Counted from the first letter of the stretch, positions 48,201 through 56,609 are shown. The stretch: 64,000 nt of DNA from Cyprinodon diabolis (GCA_030533445.1 CM060068.1:29932510-29996509), one strand, 5' to 3'. The notes: generated by a model not told the origin, from the letters alone. Made by a program: numbers and translations.

Positions 48201-48490
48201 TTTTTAAACCACATCACAAAGACAAACCTAACCAGATGAAAGGAATCAGCTCACACATAACTTCTTAAAGACACACACTGGTGATATAATTATGTCCAAC
48301 AACTACAATAAGACAGCCATAGCCACATTGCAAGCCAGCAGCAAATCACAGCACAGATGTATGGAGTCATTGCTTACAAATTGACAAGTTAACATGCAAT
48401 TTAACAACCTGAAATCAAATAAACTACTTTAACAAATACCAGCTTGTCCTTAACAAATGGAATAGTTAAGGCTCGTCTTCGCTCCATCAT
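13658..48490 (-). CDS. senp7: Sentrin-specific protease 7 (SENP7-like SUMO deconjugating cysteine protease), complete
   Basis: A nuclear Ulp1-type (C48) protease that trims poly-SUMO2/3 chains. Coding exons: 48440-48490, 47551-47616, 47348-47466, 42975-43211, 37957-38081, 37053-37177, 34108-34426, 30225-30385, 27084-27224, 26965-26998, 23634-23855, 23023-23474, 20442-20569, 18036-18152, 17799-17915, 15678-15773, 15428-15597, 15303-15352, 15160-15203, 14752-14820, 13896-14046, 13658-13798. They total 3,135 bp, or 1,044 residues plus stop, close to the roughly 1,050 of human SENP7. All phases agree. Visible landmarks are a PxVxL-like motif (PRLVL, residues 82-86), a SUMO-interacting motif ([11 protein letters not shown], around 347-356), the catalytic-domain start ([12 protein letters not shown]), His839 (AHWYLA), Asp932 (LIMDSL) and Cys985 (NSSDCG). 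The first coding exon gives only 17 residues and is the least certain part. SENP6 is the alternative, but the PxVxL region, length and IMPG2 neighbour favour SENP7. Confidence 0.93.
16226..17519. mobile_element. hAT MITE with GGGA-rich subterminal repeats
   Basis: 1,294 bp between perfect 8-bp target duplications GTTCATGC (16218-16225, 17520-17527). Terminal inverted repeat TAGAGACTGACA and its inverse. Both ends carry many gggagtgggacgggac-like words, probably transposase-binding subterminal repeats. A LINE tail (gggacagtaaagggattttg then tattc repeats, about 17040-17222) is nested inside. It lies in a senp7 intron. Confidence 0.9.
18160..20440. other. senp7 intron without recognised exon
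   Basis: AT-rich intron. At about 19448 taaaggtcatattatgcaac resembles the left end of a common fish MITE (aaaggtcccatattatg), but no right end was found. Nothing else is supported. Confidence 0.5.
21280..21950. mobile_element. Possible MITE
   Basis: Words such as attccgatttgtcag, ctgtatcggatt, ggcctgtttacacggtcagg and cagtgtgaatgtagcc are typical of a fish non-autonomous DNA element. I could not match terminal repeats. Confidence 0.35.
22230..22797 (+). mobile_element. Non-autonomous DNA transposon with a RecQ-like helicase fragment
   Basis: Ends CTAGATATTTTTAGCCTG and CAGGCTAAGATATTTTAG are inverted repeats (14 of 18 match). Inside, ATG at 22452 gives MAAAGEL before a good donor (gtgagt at 22475), and 22513-22569 reads [19 protein letters not shown]. 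The EEQRNAI words resemble the Q-motif start of RecQ helicases. Neither a transposase nor the helicase body is present. No target duplication was found. Confidence 0.5.
24211..24236. repeat. Poly(C) run
   Basis: Nearly uninterrupted cytosines at the left junction of the LINE with its MITE host. Such runs are prone to length error in assembly. Confidence 0.8.
24240..25119 (+). mobile_element. L2-type LINE, 5'-truncated, with open reverse-transcriptase C-terminus
   Basis: An open frame from about 24245 to the stop at 24885-24887 encodes the end of a non-LTR reverse transcriptase: [66 protein letters not shown] and [13 protein letters not shown], all typical of the L2 clade. The catalytic fingers and palm are absent through truncation. 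A 19-bp minisatellite and a gctatataaataaa tail ending in ggattggattggatt follow. Confidence 0.88.
24892..24969 (+). repeat. 19-bp tandem repeat in the LINE 3' UTR
   Basis: Four consecutive units close to ttgattttatgtacacatg, the last with a 2-bp expansion. Confidence 0.85.
28031..28950 (-). mobile_element. hAT element, non-autonomous, with BED-finger frame
   Basis: 920 bp between exact 8-bp duplications GTCTTTAC (28023-28030, 28951-28958). Inverted ends TAGGGCTGGACGATA and TAGGGCTGGGCGATA. The subterminal regions are rich in atcgata words. A BED-type frame lies near the right end. It lies in the senp7 intron between exons 27084-27224 and 30225-30385. Confidence 0.9.
28543..28812 (-). pseudogene. 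hAT transposase N-terminus (BED zinc finger), truncated
   Basis: An 89-codon frame containing [20 protein letters not shown] followed by ICKVCREPV, the tryptophan/aromatic and Cys-x2-Cys half of a BED finger as found in hAT transposases. The frame stops before the histidine half and no RNase-H-like catalytic domain follows. Confidence 0.75.
28960..29480. other. GC-rich intronic patch
   Basis: Between a hAT element and repeats in a senp7 intron, with tccggagctagctcaggagg and ggggaggggctgcggcgggc. It has CpG density above its surroundings and no exon in senp7 phase. It may be an internal promoter or the interior of an unrecognised repeat. Confidence 0.3.
31789..33213 (+). mobile_element. Tc1-like transposon, defective, in a senp7 intron
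   Basis: Bounded by TA (31787-31788 and 33214-33215), with long inverted repeats of about 200 bp beginning CAAGTCCTTCTCAAAATATT and ending with the inverse. It is a different Tc1 family from the two intact copies. The transposase (plus strand) starts at about 32084 ([16 protein letters not shown]) and is broken; see the separate entry. Confidence 0.93.
32084..32935 (+). pseudogene. Broken Tc1-like transposase
   Basis: Recognisable from [14 protein letters not shown] to the region before CAAAATGATTCC. Damage seen: an in-frame TAG after ERIGCF, an internal deletion near 32443-32460 where the region with the first catalytic Asp should be ([14 protein letters not shown] joins two normally distant parts), and a TGA inside the ENLW motif (32768-32770), so the final catalytic part is cut off. 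The middle still reads [17 protein letters not shown]. It cannot encode an active enzyme. Confidence 0.9.
33295..33698. mobile_element. TA-flanked MITE
   Basis: Inverted ends ccgtaatttttggactatta and the inverse (gcggcttatagtccgaaaat then tacgg), flanked by TA. Repeated gcc(g/a)ca words for 'gccgcag' and 'taagccgc' fill the interior. A common fish MITE, 80 bp from the defective Tc1. Confidence 0.75.
34455..34815. mobile_element. hAT MITE next to a senp7 splice acceptor
   Basis: Inverted ends TAGGGCTGAAAC and TAGGGGTGCAAC, with target duplications ATCAATTT (34447-34454) and ATCAGTTT (34816-34823), 7 of 8 identical. It ends 28 nt upstream of exon 34108-34426. Confidence 0.8.
35129..35345 (+). 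mobile_element. tRNA-derived SINE
   Basis: The head tggcctagtagttaaagcag resembles a tRNA A box and tttcgatccccac a B box at tRNA-like spacing. This is followed by a body (tctgagacaccccagatttt) and an AT-rich tail. RNA polymerase III promoter elements are recognisable but degenerate, so this is not a functional tRNA gene. Confidence 0.75.
35350..37050. other. senp7 intron without recognised elements
   Basis: AT-rich sequence with short poly(A) runs and no coding potential or recognised repeat. Confidence 0.5.
38500..38620. mobile_element. Palindromic MITE, same family as at 9.2 kb
   Basis: gcttccgcacacctgaatct and the inverse of aaatcaggtgtgtggaggca form the arms around a short core. It lies in the senp7 intron right of exon 37957-38081. 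Confidence 0.45.
38775..39640. mobile_element. Possible Harbinger-like non-autonomous element
   Basis: Left aaagcccctgttacacc and the inverse of the right ggcatacgctg-to-gcgctttaa region are loosely similar, and the interior has repeated taacttat/ataagtt words and a tataaaag box at about 39151. Neither ends nor target duplication could be fixed. Confidence 0.3.
40462..40640. mobile_element. hAT MITE fragment
   Basis: Starts TAGAGCTGCAATTATGATC with aatcgattaatc words. Downstream ttaaagaagaattatacaga and aaaccaggtgaag match the copy at 58.84-59.09 kb, so both belong to one family. Confidence 0.5.
40941..41014 (+). mobile_element. 74-bp L2-like LINE tail
   Basis: tggttgaactgtaaagtgcc to gaattgaatt, essentially identical to 926-1000 but truncated to the last 74 bp. 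It lies 265 bp left of the intact Tc1. Confidence 0.8.
41280..42886 (-). mobile_element. Tc1/mariner transposon, copy A, intact
   Basis: 1,607 bp bounded by TA dinucleotides. The termini CAGTGGGGCAAAAAAGTATT and its inverse form long inverted repeats: the first and last roughly 100-200 bp match in inverse, with the motif aaaaatcagacaatgtgatt inside. It contains an uninterrupted transposase on the minus strand. It lies in a senp7 intron in the same orientation as the gene, with its right end 88 bp from the donor of exon 42975-43211. Confidence 0.95.
41496..42518 (-). CDS. Tc1-family transposase (340 aa), copy A
   Basis: Cut-and-paste DNA transposase. Residues 1-110 hold the paired helix-turn-helix DNA-binding region ([15 protein letters not shown], then [11 protein letters not shown] and a GAPRKIS hinge). 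The catalytic DD34E residues are visible: Asp153 in WSDETK, Asp244 in QHDNDPKH and Glu279 in NPIENLW, with exactly 34 residues between the last two. A glycine-rich [14 protein letters not shown] block precedes the second Asp. Length 340 is normal for the family. It differs from copy B at about 14 positions, including Arg instead of Gly in SAKRPG and Ser instead of Trp in EESAK. Both frames are full length, but activity cannot be judged from sequence. Confidence 0.95.
   Translation of the reverse strand: MAKTRELSKDTRNKILDLHQAGKSESAIGRQLGVKKSTVGSIIRKWKTYKTTDNLPRSGAPRKISPRGVKMITRTVSKNPRTTRGDLVNDLQRARTKVTKAAISNTLRRQGLKSCSARRVPLLKPVHVKARLKFAREHLDDPNDDWENIIWSDETKIELFGKNSTRRVWRRENAELHPKNTIPTVKHGGGNIMLWGCFSAKRPGRLIRVKERMNGAMYRQILSENLLPSARALKMKRGWVFQHDNDPKHTARVTKEWLPKRHFKVLEWPSQSPDLNPIENLWRELKVRVAQRQPQNITALEEICMEESAKIPATVCENLVKTYRKRLISVIANKGYITKY
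43537..44010. mobile_element. Terminal fragment of an old Tc1-like element, split by a hAT MITE
   Basis: After a TA, CAGGACTTTTTAAAATATC leads into CCCCTTGAACTTTCTCACTT and attacattacaaccacaa, the terminal wording of a common fish Tc1 family. It resumes after 43944 with gtaataaaggttttta. It may be the outer end of the same element as the transposase remnant at 46.5-47.0 kb, but the link is not shown. Confidence 0.5.
43608..43936. mobile_element. hAT MITE
   Basis: 329 bp with exact 8-bp duplications GTTGTAAT (43600-43607, 43937-43944) and inverted ends TAGTGTTGCGCCGAT / TAGTGTTGTACCGAT. Internal words ggtatcgg and ccgatacc form further inverted pairs. It is inserted in the Tc1 remnant at 43.5 kb. 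Confidence 0.92.
44162..44403 (+). repeat. GATA/GACA tetranucleotide array
   Basis: About 240 bp of gata and gaca units, ending in a pure (GATA)n block of roughly 80 bp. The minus-strand frame it creates (YLSI repeats) is not a gene. Confidence 0.97.
44404..45174 (-). mobile_element. hAT element, non-autonomous, with BED-like frame
   Basis: Inverted ends TAGGGGTGGAACGGTT and TAGGGATGGGACGATT. It sits between the GATA array and an (AT)n run, so the target duplication is obscured by the simple repeats. A GC-rich patch near 44630-44720 and a BED-like frame lie inside. Confidence 0.75.
44742..44957 (-). pseudogene. hAT transposase N-terminus (degenerate BED finger)
   Basis: A 71-codon frame with [20 protein letters not shown] and [11 protein letters not shown], matching the layout of ZBED/hAT fingers. 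The second zinc cysteine is lost (QQCASIV instead of Cys-x2-Cys). The catalytic domain is absent. Confidence 0.6.
45179..45213. repeat. (AT)n microsatellite
   Basis: Short tatata run flanking the right end of the hAT element. Confidence 0.9.
45215..45490. mobile_element. Possible retroelement fragment
   Basis: Words such as gagcctgatggaagcaggga, caacttccaacgttacacaa and tttgtccaagcggctaaaat recur in fish repeats. A related gttcagcaatctgatggca word occurs near 9605. The family is not identified. Confidence 0.3.
46488..47030 (-). mobile_element. Old Tc1-like transposase remnant
   Basis: Runs of sequence match the minus-strand wording of a third, common fish Tc1 family: the tgtatttagctccatatatc and cccatcaaccctgaca stretches, atttgtggagtg, attctcccaggggag, ggtggacagccatg and tttatgatgctatttgttt. 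It has many substitutions and no open frame. Its ends were not found. Confidence 0.6.
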
Positions 48491-49905
48491 CGTTCAAGAT
48501 TTCTTAAGGCACTGCAAGACATATGTAAAGGAAATCATAAATAAGTCTAACATAGAGTAATATAATTTGGGATGCATTGACCAATACAGGGTATATTTTA
48601 GCTTTGGTGGCTTAATCTGTGGCCTATCTAACTAAACAACCAACTCACCTTAGTGGTAAAGAAAATATTGAATAAGTAGGAAAGTAGGAAAACTAAATGG
48701 GAGAATATGAGGCCAAGGAAGAAAAGAAATATGGGGGGGTTTCTATGGAGATTTTTCCCTGAAGGCAGTGGTACAAACTAGTTTTGGATGGCTCTAATTC
48801 TTTTATGATCTCGTCTTGTCTAAAGAAAACAAATAGGGGAGATGACATCCCATGGTCCTTGCATGGTTCTGGAATTTCAGGGCAAGTTCTTTCCTCCCTG
48901 TGCCATGCAGCTCCCACACTGCACTGCTCCATCTAGAGACAGGGCCTCTACTCAGGCTTCGTAAAAGTTTACAAGCCTTTTAAAGGATAGCCCTTTCTGC
49001 TTTCTGATGAAAAAAGTCCAGAACAGGTCAGAAGAAACCTAAATACCTTGAAACTAGGGTTGTAAGGGTCATGTTTTTCTGTTTGACCACTGATATTTAA
49101 ATGCTTACCTAACAACTATGGTTTATGTTTTTCTGTTGTTGTTTTTTTATGACTGACACTGTTGGGTTTTATAACAGTGTTATAACTGCATAATTCAAAA
49201 TGTCCTTTTTTTTCCAAACTCAAGCAGTACCAGTGAAATAATAAAAGCTTGTTTTAAATGCTCATGAGGCAGTGCTCTCATATAAAAAATAAAGGTTTAG
49301 AGAATTGTCAGTGAACTTCAGACCTTTGTGGAGGTTGATAAAACTACTATCGGCCATAATCGATCAACCAAACTAAAGAAAGTGGGGCTGACTAAATCAA
49401 ATACACCCCTACCAGTAACTTGATTTTATAAAAAACACTACACTGCTTCTCTATGTATAAGAAATACGTCGCAGCCTTTTGTTTTTAAGGGATTTCAGCA
49501 CAAAATTGCACAAATTGCCAAGGCAGCTCATTTCACTCTAGCGAGCTTCATATTCCTCTTTTACTCATTTGGCTTCAGGATAGACAAGTTCGAGTAGCGC
49601 CATCTCACTGTGGAGCCGAGTCCGTGGTTTTTAGTGTGAGTACGTAGATCGCATCAGAGTGTCGGGCTGAACATGCATCTTGAGCTGTGAACTCACACTG
49701 TACAACGAAACCCTGCTAATTTCATCATAAAGCTTGAGCTGTAGCTGCAGGCAATGATTGAAAAAAATCGCACAGAGTATGCCTGGATTTAGTGCAACAG
49801 GTAAAGAGGAGAGGACTGAGCACAAAGCTCTGGGGCATCCCGTGTTCAGGATCAGAGAGGGTCATCCAGGTCAGTCATTCCCCCCCCCCAAAAAAAACAA
49901 AAAAA

Positions 49906-50078
49906 CAATCCACTGGACTTGGTTTCCAAGTTTGAAGACGTTTCGCTTCCCACCCAGGAAGCTTTTTTTAAATTCAAAAGTTTGAATTGAAAAAGCTTGA
50001 ATTTCAGTTTGAATTGAAAAAGCTTCCTGAATGGGAAGCGAAACGTCTTCAAACTTGGAAACCAAGTCCAGTGGATTG
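49906..50078. mobile_element. Near-perfect hairpin MITE
   Basis: Left arm 49906-49967 (caatccactggacttggttt, ccaagtttgaagacgtttcg) is repeated in inverse at 50017-50078 with very few mismatches, around a roughly 50-bp loop of gaattgaaaaagctt repeats. The same arm wording is common in fish MITEs. Confidence 0.8.
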
Positions 50079-50879
50079 TTTAAAAATAAAAATGTTTTGA
50101 ATGATCAGAGAGGATAATGTGCTGTAACCTATTCTCACCTTTTGGAACCTGTGGGTGAAAGAAAACCCCTTATCCAGAAACAGAGATAATGCCAGTTTTA
50201 GGAGCTTCAGTACCATGTTATTGAAGAATACAGTGAGGAAAGCTGACAATGTCCAAATAGAGATCCACATATTACCTGCTATCCAGCTGTTGTCAATGAA
50301 GGCCCGTTATACTTCCACAACTGTTCACTTCATAGAGTATTGTTCATTTCATTAAAACTATTTTTTACTTTAACAAAATCTAACAATTTTCTACGTCTCT
50401 CTGGGTTTTTTGGTCCCACTGGGCTAGTCTGGTCGGAGAACATAACATTAAGCCCAACACTTTAATACGAATGTAATAAAAACATCCCATGTGGCGTATC
50501 AGTAAATTAAGGTACGCGTGTTAGCCTGAAGTAGGAATGAAAAAAACATAAAATGCAATAAGGAAATGACAAGTCCAACAAGCATTTATTTAGAATAGAG
50601 TAACATGCAAAATTAGTTCGCAACACTCAATGTTTCTTTTGTCATTGGAGCCTATGTTTATGCTGCACGGATAACACGTGCACCGCCCTCTTTTATAAAC
50701 CATCTATCCATGTATAAGTCATATACACATTCGTCGCACTATAACATACTTTTTAGTAAGTTTTTTTTATGCACAACTGAATAACAAAGTATCTTTTTTT
50801 CGTAGCTAACACCAGCTACACGCAGCTAGCCTCGAAGATGCTAAATGTGCTCCATGCTGCTAACCGCGTTAAAACTTAC

Positions 50880-51060
50880 CCTCAATGCCAGGACCTCCTC
50901 TGATGTTTTCTCTTTATTTCAATTAATCAATTTATTAATAGTGTCTTCCAGCTGCGGCTTGTTAGGACAGGCGGCATACATCCTCTGCACAGGTTCGATT
51001 CTGCACTTAACTGGCGCTTCTGGTTCGGGTAGCAACATCCGGTGTACGGCGGAAGTGTGC
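50880..51060 (-). promoter_or_regulatory. senp7: senp7 noncoding first exon and promoter
   Basis: A strong donor (GAGG/gtaagt) at 50880/50879 closes a GC-richer stretch with no start codon leading into the protease frame, so it is read as 5' UTR. ETS-type cores occur on both strands at 51049-51057 (GCGGAAGTG) and 51035-51042, common in TATA-less housekeeping promoters. The start site is not fixed; about 51030-51050 is likely. A short upstream frame lies inside this exon. Confidence 0.6.
50919..50981 (-). other. Upstream ORF in senp7 5' UTR
   Basis: ATG at 50981 opens a 20-codon frame (MYAACPNKPQLEDTINKLIN) that stops within the putative first exon. If the exon is transcribed, ribosomes would meet this frame before the protease start. 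No similarity is recognised. Confidence 0.45.
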
Positions 51061-53829
51061 ACCCAGAGAAATAGTCCGAAAGGGTTGTTTACACAAAAAG
51101 AAATGAATAAATATAAAAGTCTACCAGCCCAAATATTTAAACAAATTAATTTCCAAATGTATTATTTCGATTTCCAATGATAACTTTCTATGGATTATTT
51201 GCTAAAAAAAAACTCCAAATACCAAAAGAAAAAAAGAAGCTGAAGCAATCCCTGCAACTCTTTTTATATATCAAATGTATCAAGTTTACAGCTGATTCAG
51301 GTCATTTTCTGGTACAGTTACTACTCTAGTAACACCCCCATCATTAACTAACCTTTGTATTTATAAATATCTTTTTTTTCCACCAGTTCCACAATGGCAT
51401 CATTACCACTTAATGTACTGTTGTATTAAAATCTCAACAGAATTTTCCTTCCATCAGTTCCTTTATTTGATTGTAGTAAAGCTCTTTTAATATAAAACAT
51501 TAGTATCTTCATATTCTTATTCACAGATCCCTTTAATTAAAGTCTACATTGTGTTTTTTGTTTTGTTTTACAGACATTAAACACAACCTCCTACATCTAC
51601 GTGTCTCTTTCAACACTGAGGTGTACTTTTATCTCTGGCTCTGGTTTATGCCCAATGAAATGTCAAATATTCTATATGTTCTTTTATATTCACATTTTAC
51701 AGCAATTTATTCGGGGGGGGGGGGTTTTTGGTTCACTTGATCAGTACATTTAATAAACTGTGCAATGAACACATCATGTTTTCTTCAGTTTCCTTTCCTG
51801 ACCTTCCTCTTTGAATTTGCAGAGGCCTTCAATTCAAAGAAATTTCTCCCCTGTTTTGAACTGATTTATTTCTTACAGTTTTCATCTGTCTTTTCACAAT
51901 CAGTGATTTAACTGATTTAAGTTGCTCATTTATTTCCTTGCCTTATGCACCCTTAGGCCTTAGGCAACACTATCTTGACCTCCACAGTTAATTTATTTTC
52001 CTGAATGTCTATAAATGCATTATTCAATTAACTCATCCACATTTGGCAATGACGCAACTTTATTTTACTTTGCATCCAAATACTGTGTGATCATATCTAC
52101 TGCATTTGTGATGGTGTATAGGAGGAAAGATATAAGGCCTGGTAGGAAAACTCACAAATCCTACTATTTTTTTAATTAGGAAAATATGTCATCCTGAAAC
52201 TCATAAAGCACAACAAGGCTCTTGGTTCTTTTTTCTCAGCCACTTTTTTTCCCCAGATCTTCATCATTCAGACATGGTGATGAAGACACGTTTTTTTTTT
52301 TTCTCCAAAAATCTTCGTTTGTGATGCAATATCAATTTACATATCTTTTTCCCCCAACTCCACAGTTTTACATCTTTTTTTTATAAATCTACCTTTATAA
52401 GGTTTAAACCAATCTGCTCACCTTCCATACTAAACTTATGCATTAACTTAATTGCCTTTAAGTGACATTAAATGACTTTAATGACATTCCTAACTCTACT
52501 CATCTAGGCTTCTCTTATGACTTTGTCCACAAATCTGTAATCAAACATTTACTTTATTTCTCACTCCAGACACCAAAGTCCATATCATCATTGTCATCTA
52601 CTGGCAGTTTATGACAACTACAACGTTTAAAATTGTAGTTCATGAAATAAAGAAGCAAAATTGAACACAGTTCTCACATGATGTCTTGTAACATACAAAG
52701 TTGTACATAAAAGTGAGATGGAAGAAAAACAGGGGATCGTTTTTTTTTTAAACCTTTAAAAACACAATTGTGAAAAATGGGGTGCATATTTGTGTCCAGT
52801 TACTGAGTTATTAAATTGTACAAGACCCTTTAATCAACCCCTTTATTTTATTGTTTGTCATTCTGTTTTTTTTTCATAGAACAAAATAGAACAGAATAGA
52901 ATAGTACTGTATTATTACTACACCAAATAATTTTTGGAACGTCTGACACAACAATATAGAAGCTAAAACACCATTTTCAAAAACACAGAGATTGCAAAGC
53001 ATTTGCATGATAAATAAATCTTAATTTAATTTTTTATAAGAGATTAAATAACTAAAACTTTTCATAGAATAACTTGACATCTCAACATAAACTTTAGGTA
53101 TCCTGTAGGACAGTATTCACCATCCTTTTTTTGTACTGTGTACCCCTTTGGGCATTTATCTTACCATGAGTACCCCCCTCAGCCAAAAGTAATGATGACT
53201 GTCCAAAAGTGGAATGCACAATAACTAATTATAAAATAAAGAGTACTTTAATTTAAACTTTTTAACTTGAGCGTTTAGTTCTTTGGCATTTTATTCTTCC
53301 CATCTCAAATTAAAACAACATTAATATGTTGCCCAGAAGTTAGTAAAGAATCAAAATACAGTAAATACTAAATAAAATCATAATATAATTCTGCCTTTAT
53401 ACAACTGGAGCTCTTCTGAGTAACTCCCTTACGATCACATTTAAACTGGAGGATTTCAAAACAAAATACTGAACAAAAATGATAGTCAGAAGGACTCCGC
53501 TTATTTTACATAGTTTTCAGCATTCATGACACTTAAGCTTACTTTGATCAGGTGTGGGTAAACAGCTGATGCAAGGCTGTTTGCTACATGCAGTCTGTTC
53601 CTCTGATTGGTTTTGAAGTTTGTTAAAGCTGAAGGTGAACCCAAACAAACAGGAATAAATTACTTTTTGTCAGAAAAAAGCTTGTGTATTTTTTTCCGGT
53701 GGGTCCTAGCAAAGCAGAATAGATCCAAGCCTAATTTTAATTTATTACCTGAAAAATTATATGTCACGTACCCCTTGCAATTCACTCGCTGACCACTAGG
53801 CTGTAAGAGATGATCAGCTAAGAAGATAC
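51061..53829. other. Intergenic sequence upstream of senp7
   Basis: AT-rich, with a poly(G) run at about 51714-51724. Near 53130-53200 gtgtacccctttgggc and gagtacccccctcagcc resemble a fish hAT end. No gene is seen. Confidence 0.5.
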
Positions 53830-55433
53830 AGTGGGGCAAAAAAGTATTTAGTCAGCCACCAATAGTGCAAGTTCTCCCACTCAAAAAGATGAGAGAGGCT
53901 GGTAATTTTCATCATAGATATACCTCAACTATGAGAGACAAAATGAGAAAACAAAATCCAGAAAATCACATTGTCGGATTTTTAAAGAATTTATTTTCAA
54001 AATATGGGGGAAAATAAGTATTTGGTCAATTACAAAAGTTCTTCTCAATACTTTGTTATATACCCTTTGTTGGCAATGACAGAGATCAAACGTTTTCTGT
54101 AAGTCTTCACAAGGTTTTCACACACTGTTGCTGGTATTTTGGCCCATTCCTCCATGCAGATCTCCTCTAGAGCAGTGATGTTCTGGGGCTGTCGCTGGGC
54201 AACACGGACTTTCAACTCCCTCCAAAGATTTTCTATGGGGTTGAGATCTGGAGACTGGCTAGGCCACTCCAGGACCTTGAAATGCTTCTTACGAAGCCAC
54301 TCCTTCGTTACCCGGGCGGTGTGTTTGGGATCATTGTCATGCTGAAAGACCCAGCCACGTTTCATCTTCAATGCCCTTGCTGATGGAAGGAGGTTTTCAC
54401 TCAAAATGTGACGATACATGGCCCCATTCATTCTTTCCTTCACACGGATCAGTCGTCCTGGTCCCTTAGCAGAAAAACAGCCCCAAAGCATGATGTTTCC
54501 ACCCCCATGCTTCACTGTAGGTATGGTGTTCTTTGGATGCAACTCAGCATTCTCTCTCCTCCAAACACGACGAGTAGAGTTTTTACCAAAAAGTTCTATT
54601 TTGGTTTCATCTGACCATATGATATTCTCCCAGTCATCGTCTAGATCATCCAAATGCTCTGTAGCAAACTTGAGACGGGCCTTGACATGTACTGGCTTAA
54701 GCAGGGGGACACGTCTGGCACTGCAGGATTTGAGTCCCTGGCGGCGTAGTGTGTTACTGATGGTAGCCTTTGTTACTTTGGTCCCAGCTCTCTGCAGGTC
54801 ATTCACTAGGTCCCCCCCTGTGGTTCTGGGATTTTTACTCACCGTTCTTGTGATCATTTTGACCCCACGGGGTGAGATCTTGCATGGAGCCCCAGATCGA
54901 GGAAGATTATCAGTGGTCTTGTATGTTTTCCATTTTCTAATAATTGATCCCACAGTTGATTTCTTCACACCAAGCTGTTTACCTATTGCAGATTCAGACT
55001 TCCCAGCCTGGTGCAGGTCTATAATTTTGTTTCGGGTGTCCTTTGACAGCTCTCTAGTTTTGGCCATGGTGGAGTTTAGAGTGTGACTGTTTGAGGTTGT
55101 GGACAGGTGTCTTTTATACTGATAACGGGTTCAAACAGGTGCCATTAATGAAGGTAACGAGTGGAGGACAGAGGAGCCTCTTACAGAAGAAGTTACAGGT
55201 CTGTGAGAGCCAGAAATCTTGCTTGTTTGTAACTGACCAAATACTTATTTTCCACCATATTTTGCAAATAAATTCTTTAAAAATCAGACAATGTGATTTT
55301 ATGGATTTTTTTTTCTCATTTTGTCTCTCATAGTTGAGGTATATCTATGATGAAAATTACCGGCCTCTCTCATCTTTTTGAGTTGGAGAACTTGCACTAT
55401 TGGTGGCTGACTAAATACTTTTTTGCCCCACTG
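53830..55433 (-). mobile_element. Tc1/mariner transposon, copy B, intact
   Basis: 1,604 bp, same family as the intronic copy, bounded by TA and with the same CAGTGGGGCAAAAAAG ends and long inverted repeats. It lies about 2.8 kb upstream of the senp7 first exon, in intergenic DNA. The two copies differ by scattered substitutions and a few short indels, so they are separate insertions rather than a recent duplication of the region. Confidence 0.95.
54045..55067 (-). CDS. Tc1-family transposase (340 aa), copy B
   Basis: Full-length DD34E transposase with the same landmarks as copy A: N-terminal helix-turn-helix pair, [21 protein letters not shown] and C-terminus ANKGYITKY. Copy B has GPGRLIRV and EEWAKIP where copy A has RPGRLIRV and EESAKIP, and LRKKH for LPKRH. 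Tc1 proteins usually keep the small or aromatic residues seen in copy B, so copy B looks closer to an ancestral sequence. Confidence 0.95.
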   Translation of the reverse strand: MAKTRELSKDTRNKIIDLHQAGKSESAIGKQLGVKKSTVGSIIRKWKTYKTTDNLPRSGAPCKISPRGVKMITRTVSKNPRTTGGDLVNDLQRAGTKVTKATISNTLRRQGLKSCSARRVPLLKPVHVKARLKFATEHLDDLDDDWENIIWSDETKIELFGKNSTRRVWRRENAELHPKNTIPTVKHGGGNIMLWGCFSAKGPGRLIRVKERMNGAMYRHILSENLLPSARALKMKRGWVFQHDNDPKHTARVTKEWLRKKHFKVLEWPSQSPDLNPIENLWRELKVRVAQRQPQNITALEEICMEEWAKIPATVCENLVKTYRKRLISVIANKGYITKY

Positions 55434-56609
55434 TACATTGTTATGATGCCAGCAGCTCTCTGCAAACTTTACAGAAGAGGTGTGTTTTTATTAACATATT
55501 ACACATGCACACAAATACCGTTTATTATTCCTATGATTACTAGGGATAAATTATTACATTTGTATTTCTTAAGGTGGTATTCAATTTAAGGGAAATCAAT
55601 ACAAATGCTTTTTGTAAAACAAATCAAAACAAGCACTCTTTACCTTCCATTAAAGTTAAACGGTAAGTTAAAGTGTCTTTTCACAAAAAAAAAAAAAAAA
55701 TTGGTCCTAATTACCAACAGATATGCATATTGATTAATAATTAGGGACTTATTGAAGAAAAAAGTATTAAAAAAGTAAAAAAGTATTTGTAAATGAGTAT
55801 CTGTAGATCTATTAAAACTTCACTAGAAAACTGAATTAAAATGAACAACACAAGGATTAAGATCTGTTTCCAAATATGCATCAAGTAAAAGCGTTTATTT
55901 ATTTGGTCTGAAATCAATTGTATAGACATTAAAACCAGATATAATTAAAACCCCAGGCATATTTATAAATATGAGGTTGGTGGTTAGCCATGTGTCTTTT
56001 TTATCATCTGGTAACACATCTCATGGTGTCCTCTTGCCTTTTACATGATGCTTGCTCAGTGTTATTGAACATCTTGTTGGAATTTTTATTTATTATTACC
56101 CAAACAGTGCTTTTAAGTCATAATTTTGGCTACTGATGTAACAGCAAGAACATCAGGCCTGCTCAGCCTCTGGATGCAGAGGTTGGTGAGCCGGCCCTCA
56201 CACGCTGCAGTACATGAAGGTAGGCCTTTCTCACAGGAAACACGTTGATGAACCACACGCACTTTCAGTTCTATCAACCTAAATGCCCCATTTACTTTCG
56301 GTAAAGCCACATCACATCAAAAAGGAAAAAAACAATCCCCACCCCTGATGTCAACAGCTGCACTCGTTTTCAAAATGTCTTCTGTGAAAAAGGCCATCTA
56401 ATGGGACATCTAATGGGACATTCTGAGCTAGACACTGGGAACTGAACAACTGGAAAGTATTTAGCTTTTAGATTTTTGTCAAAAATAACATCAACCATCT
56501 ATTTGTGTACTTATCTAATTATTACAGTTCTATCAAACCTATCAAATATACATCTGATATTTCAAAATGGAGTTGACCACAGTTCCAGTGTCCAGACAGA
56601 AATTTAACG
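55434..56609. other. Intergenic sequence; probable 3' UTR of the small unit at its right
   Basis: No recognised gene. The frame at 56113-56310 has no supporting splice sites or similarity and is treated as chance. Confidence 0.5.

Larger units (their letters stand above)
42975..48511 (-). other. senp7: senp7 N-terminal exons
   Basis: Exons 48440-48511 (two consecutive ATGs at 48490-48485), 47551-47616 (starts with ATG directly after the acceptor), 47348-47466 and 42975-43211. The last contains [20 protein letters not shown], which resembles the repeated PxVxL-type units of mammalian SENP7 that contact HP1. Either ATG could be used: 48490 gives 1,044 residues and 47616 gives 1,027. Intron 42,974 to 38,082 carries an intact Tc1 transposon. 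Confidence 0.75.

Noticed and set aside
13658..48490. SENP6 as the identity of the protease
   Set aside because: The PxVxL region, overall length and the IMPG2-type neighbour fit SENP7 better.
55434..56310. Minus-strand frame starting MALPKVNGAFRL as a gene
   Set aside because: No splice sites, promoter or recognised similarity; length is within chance.
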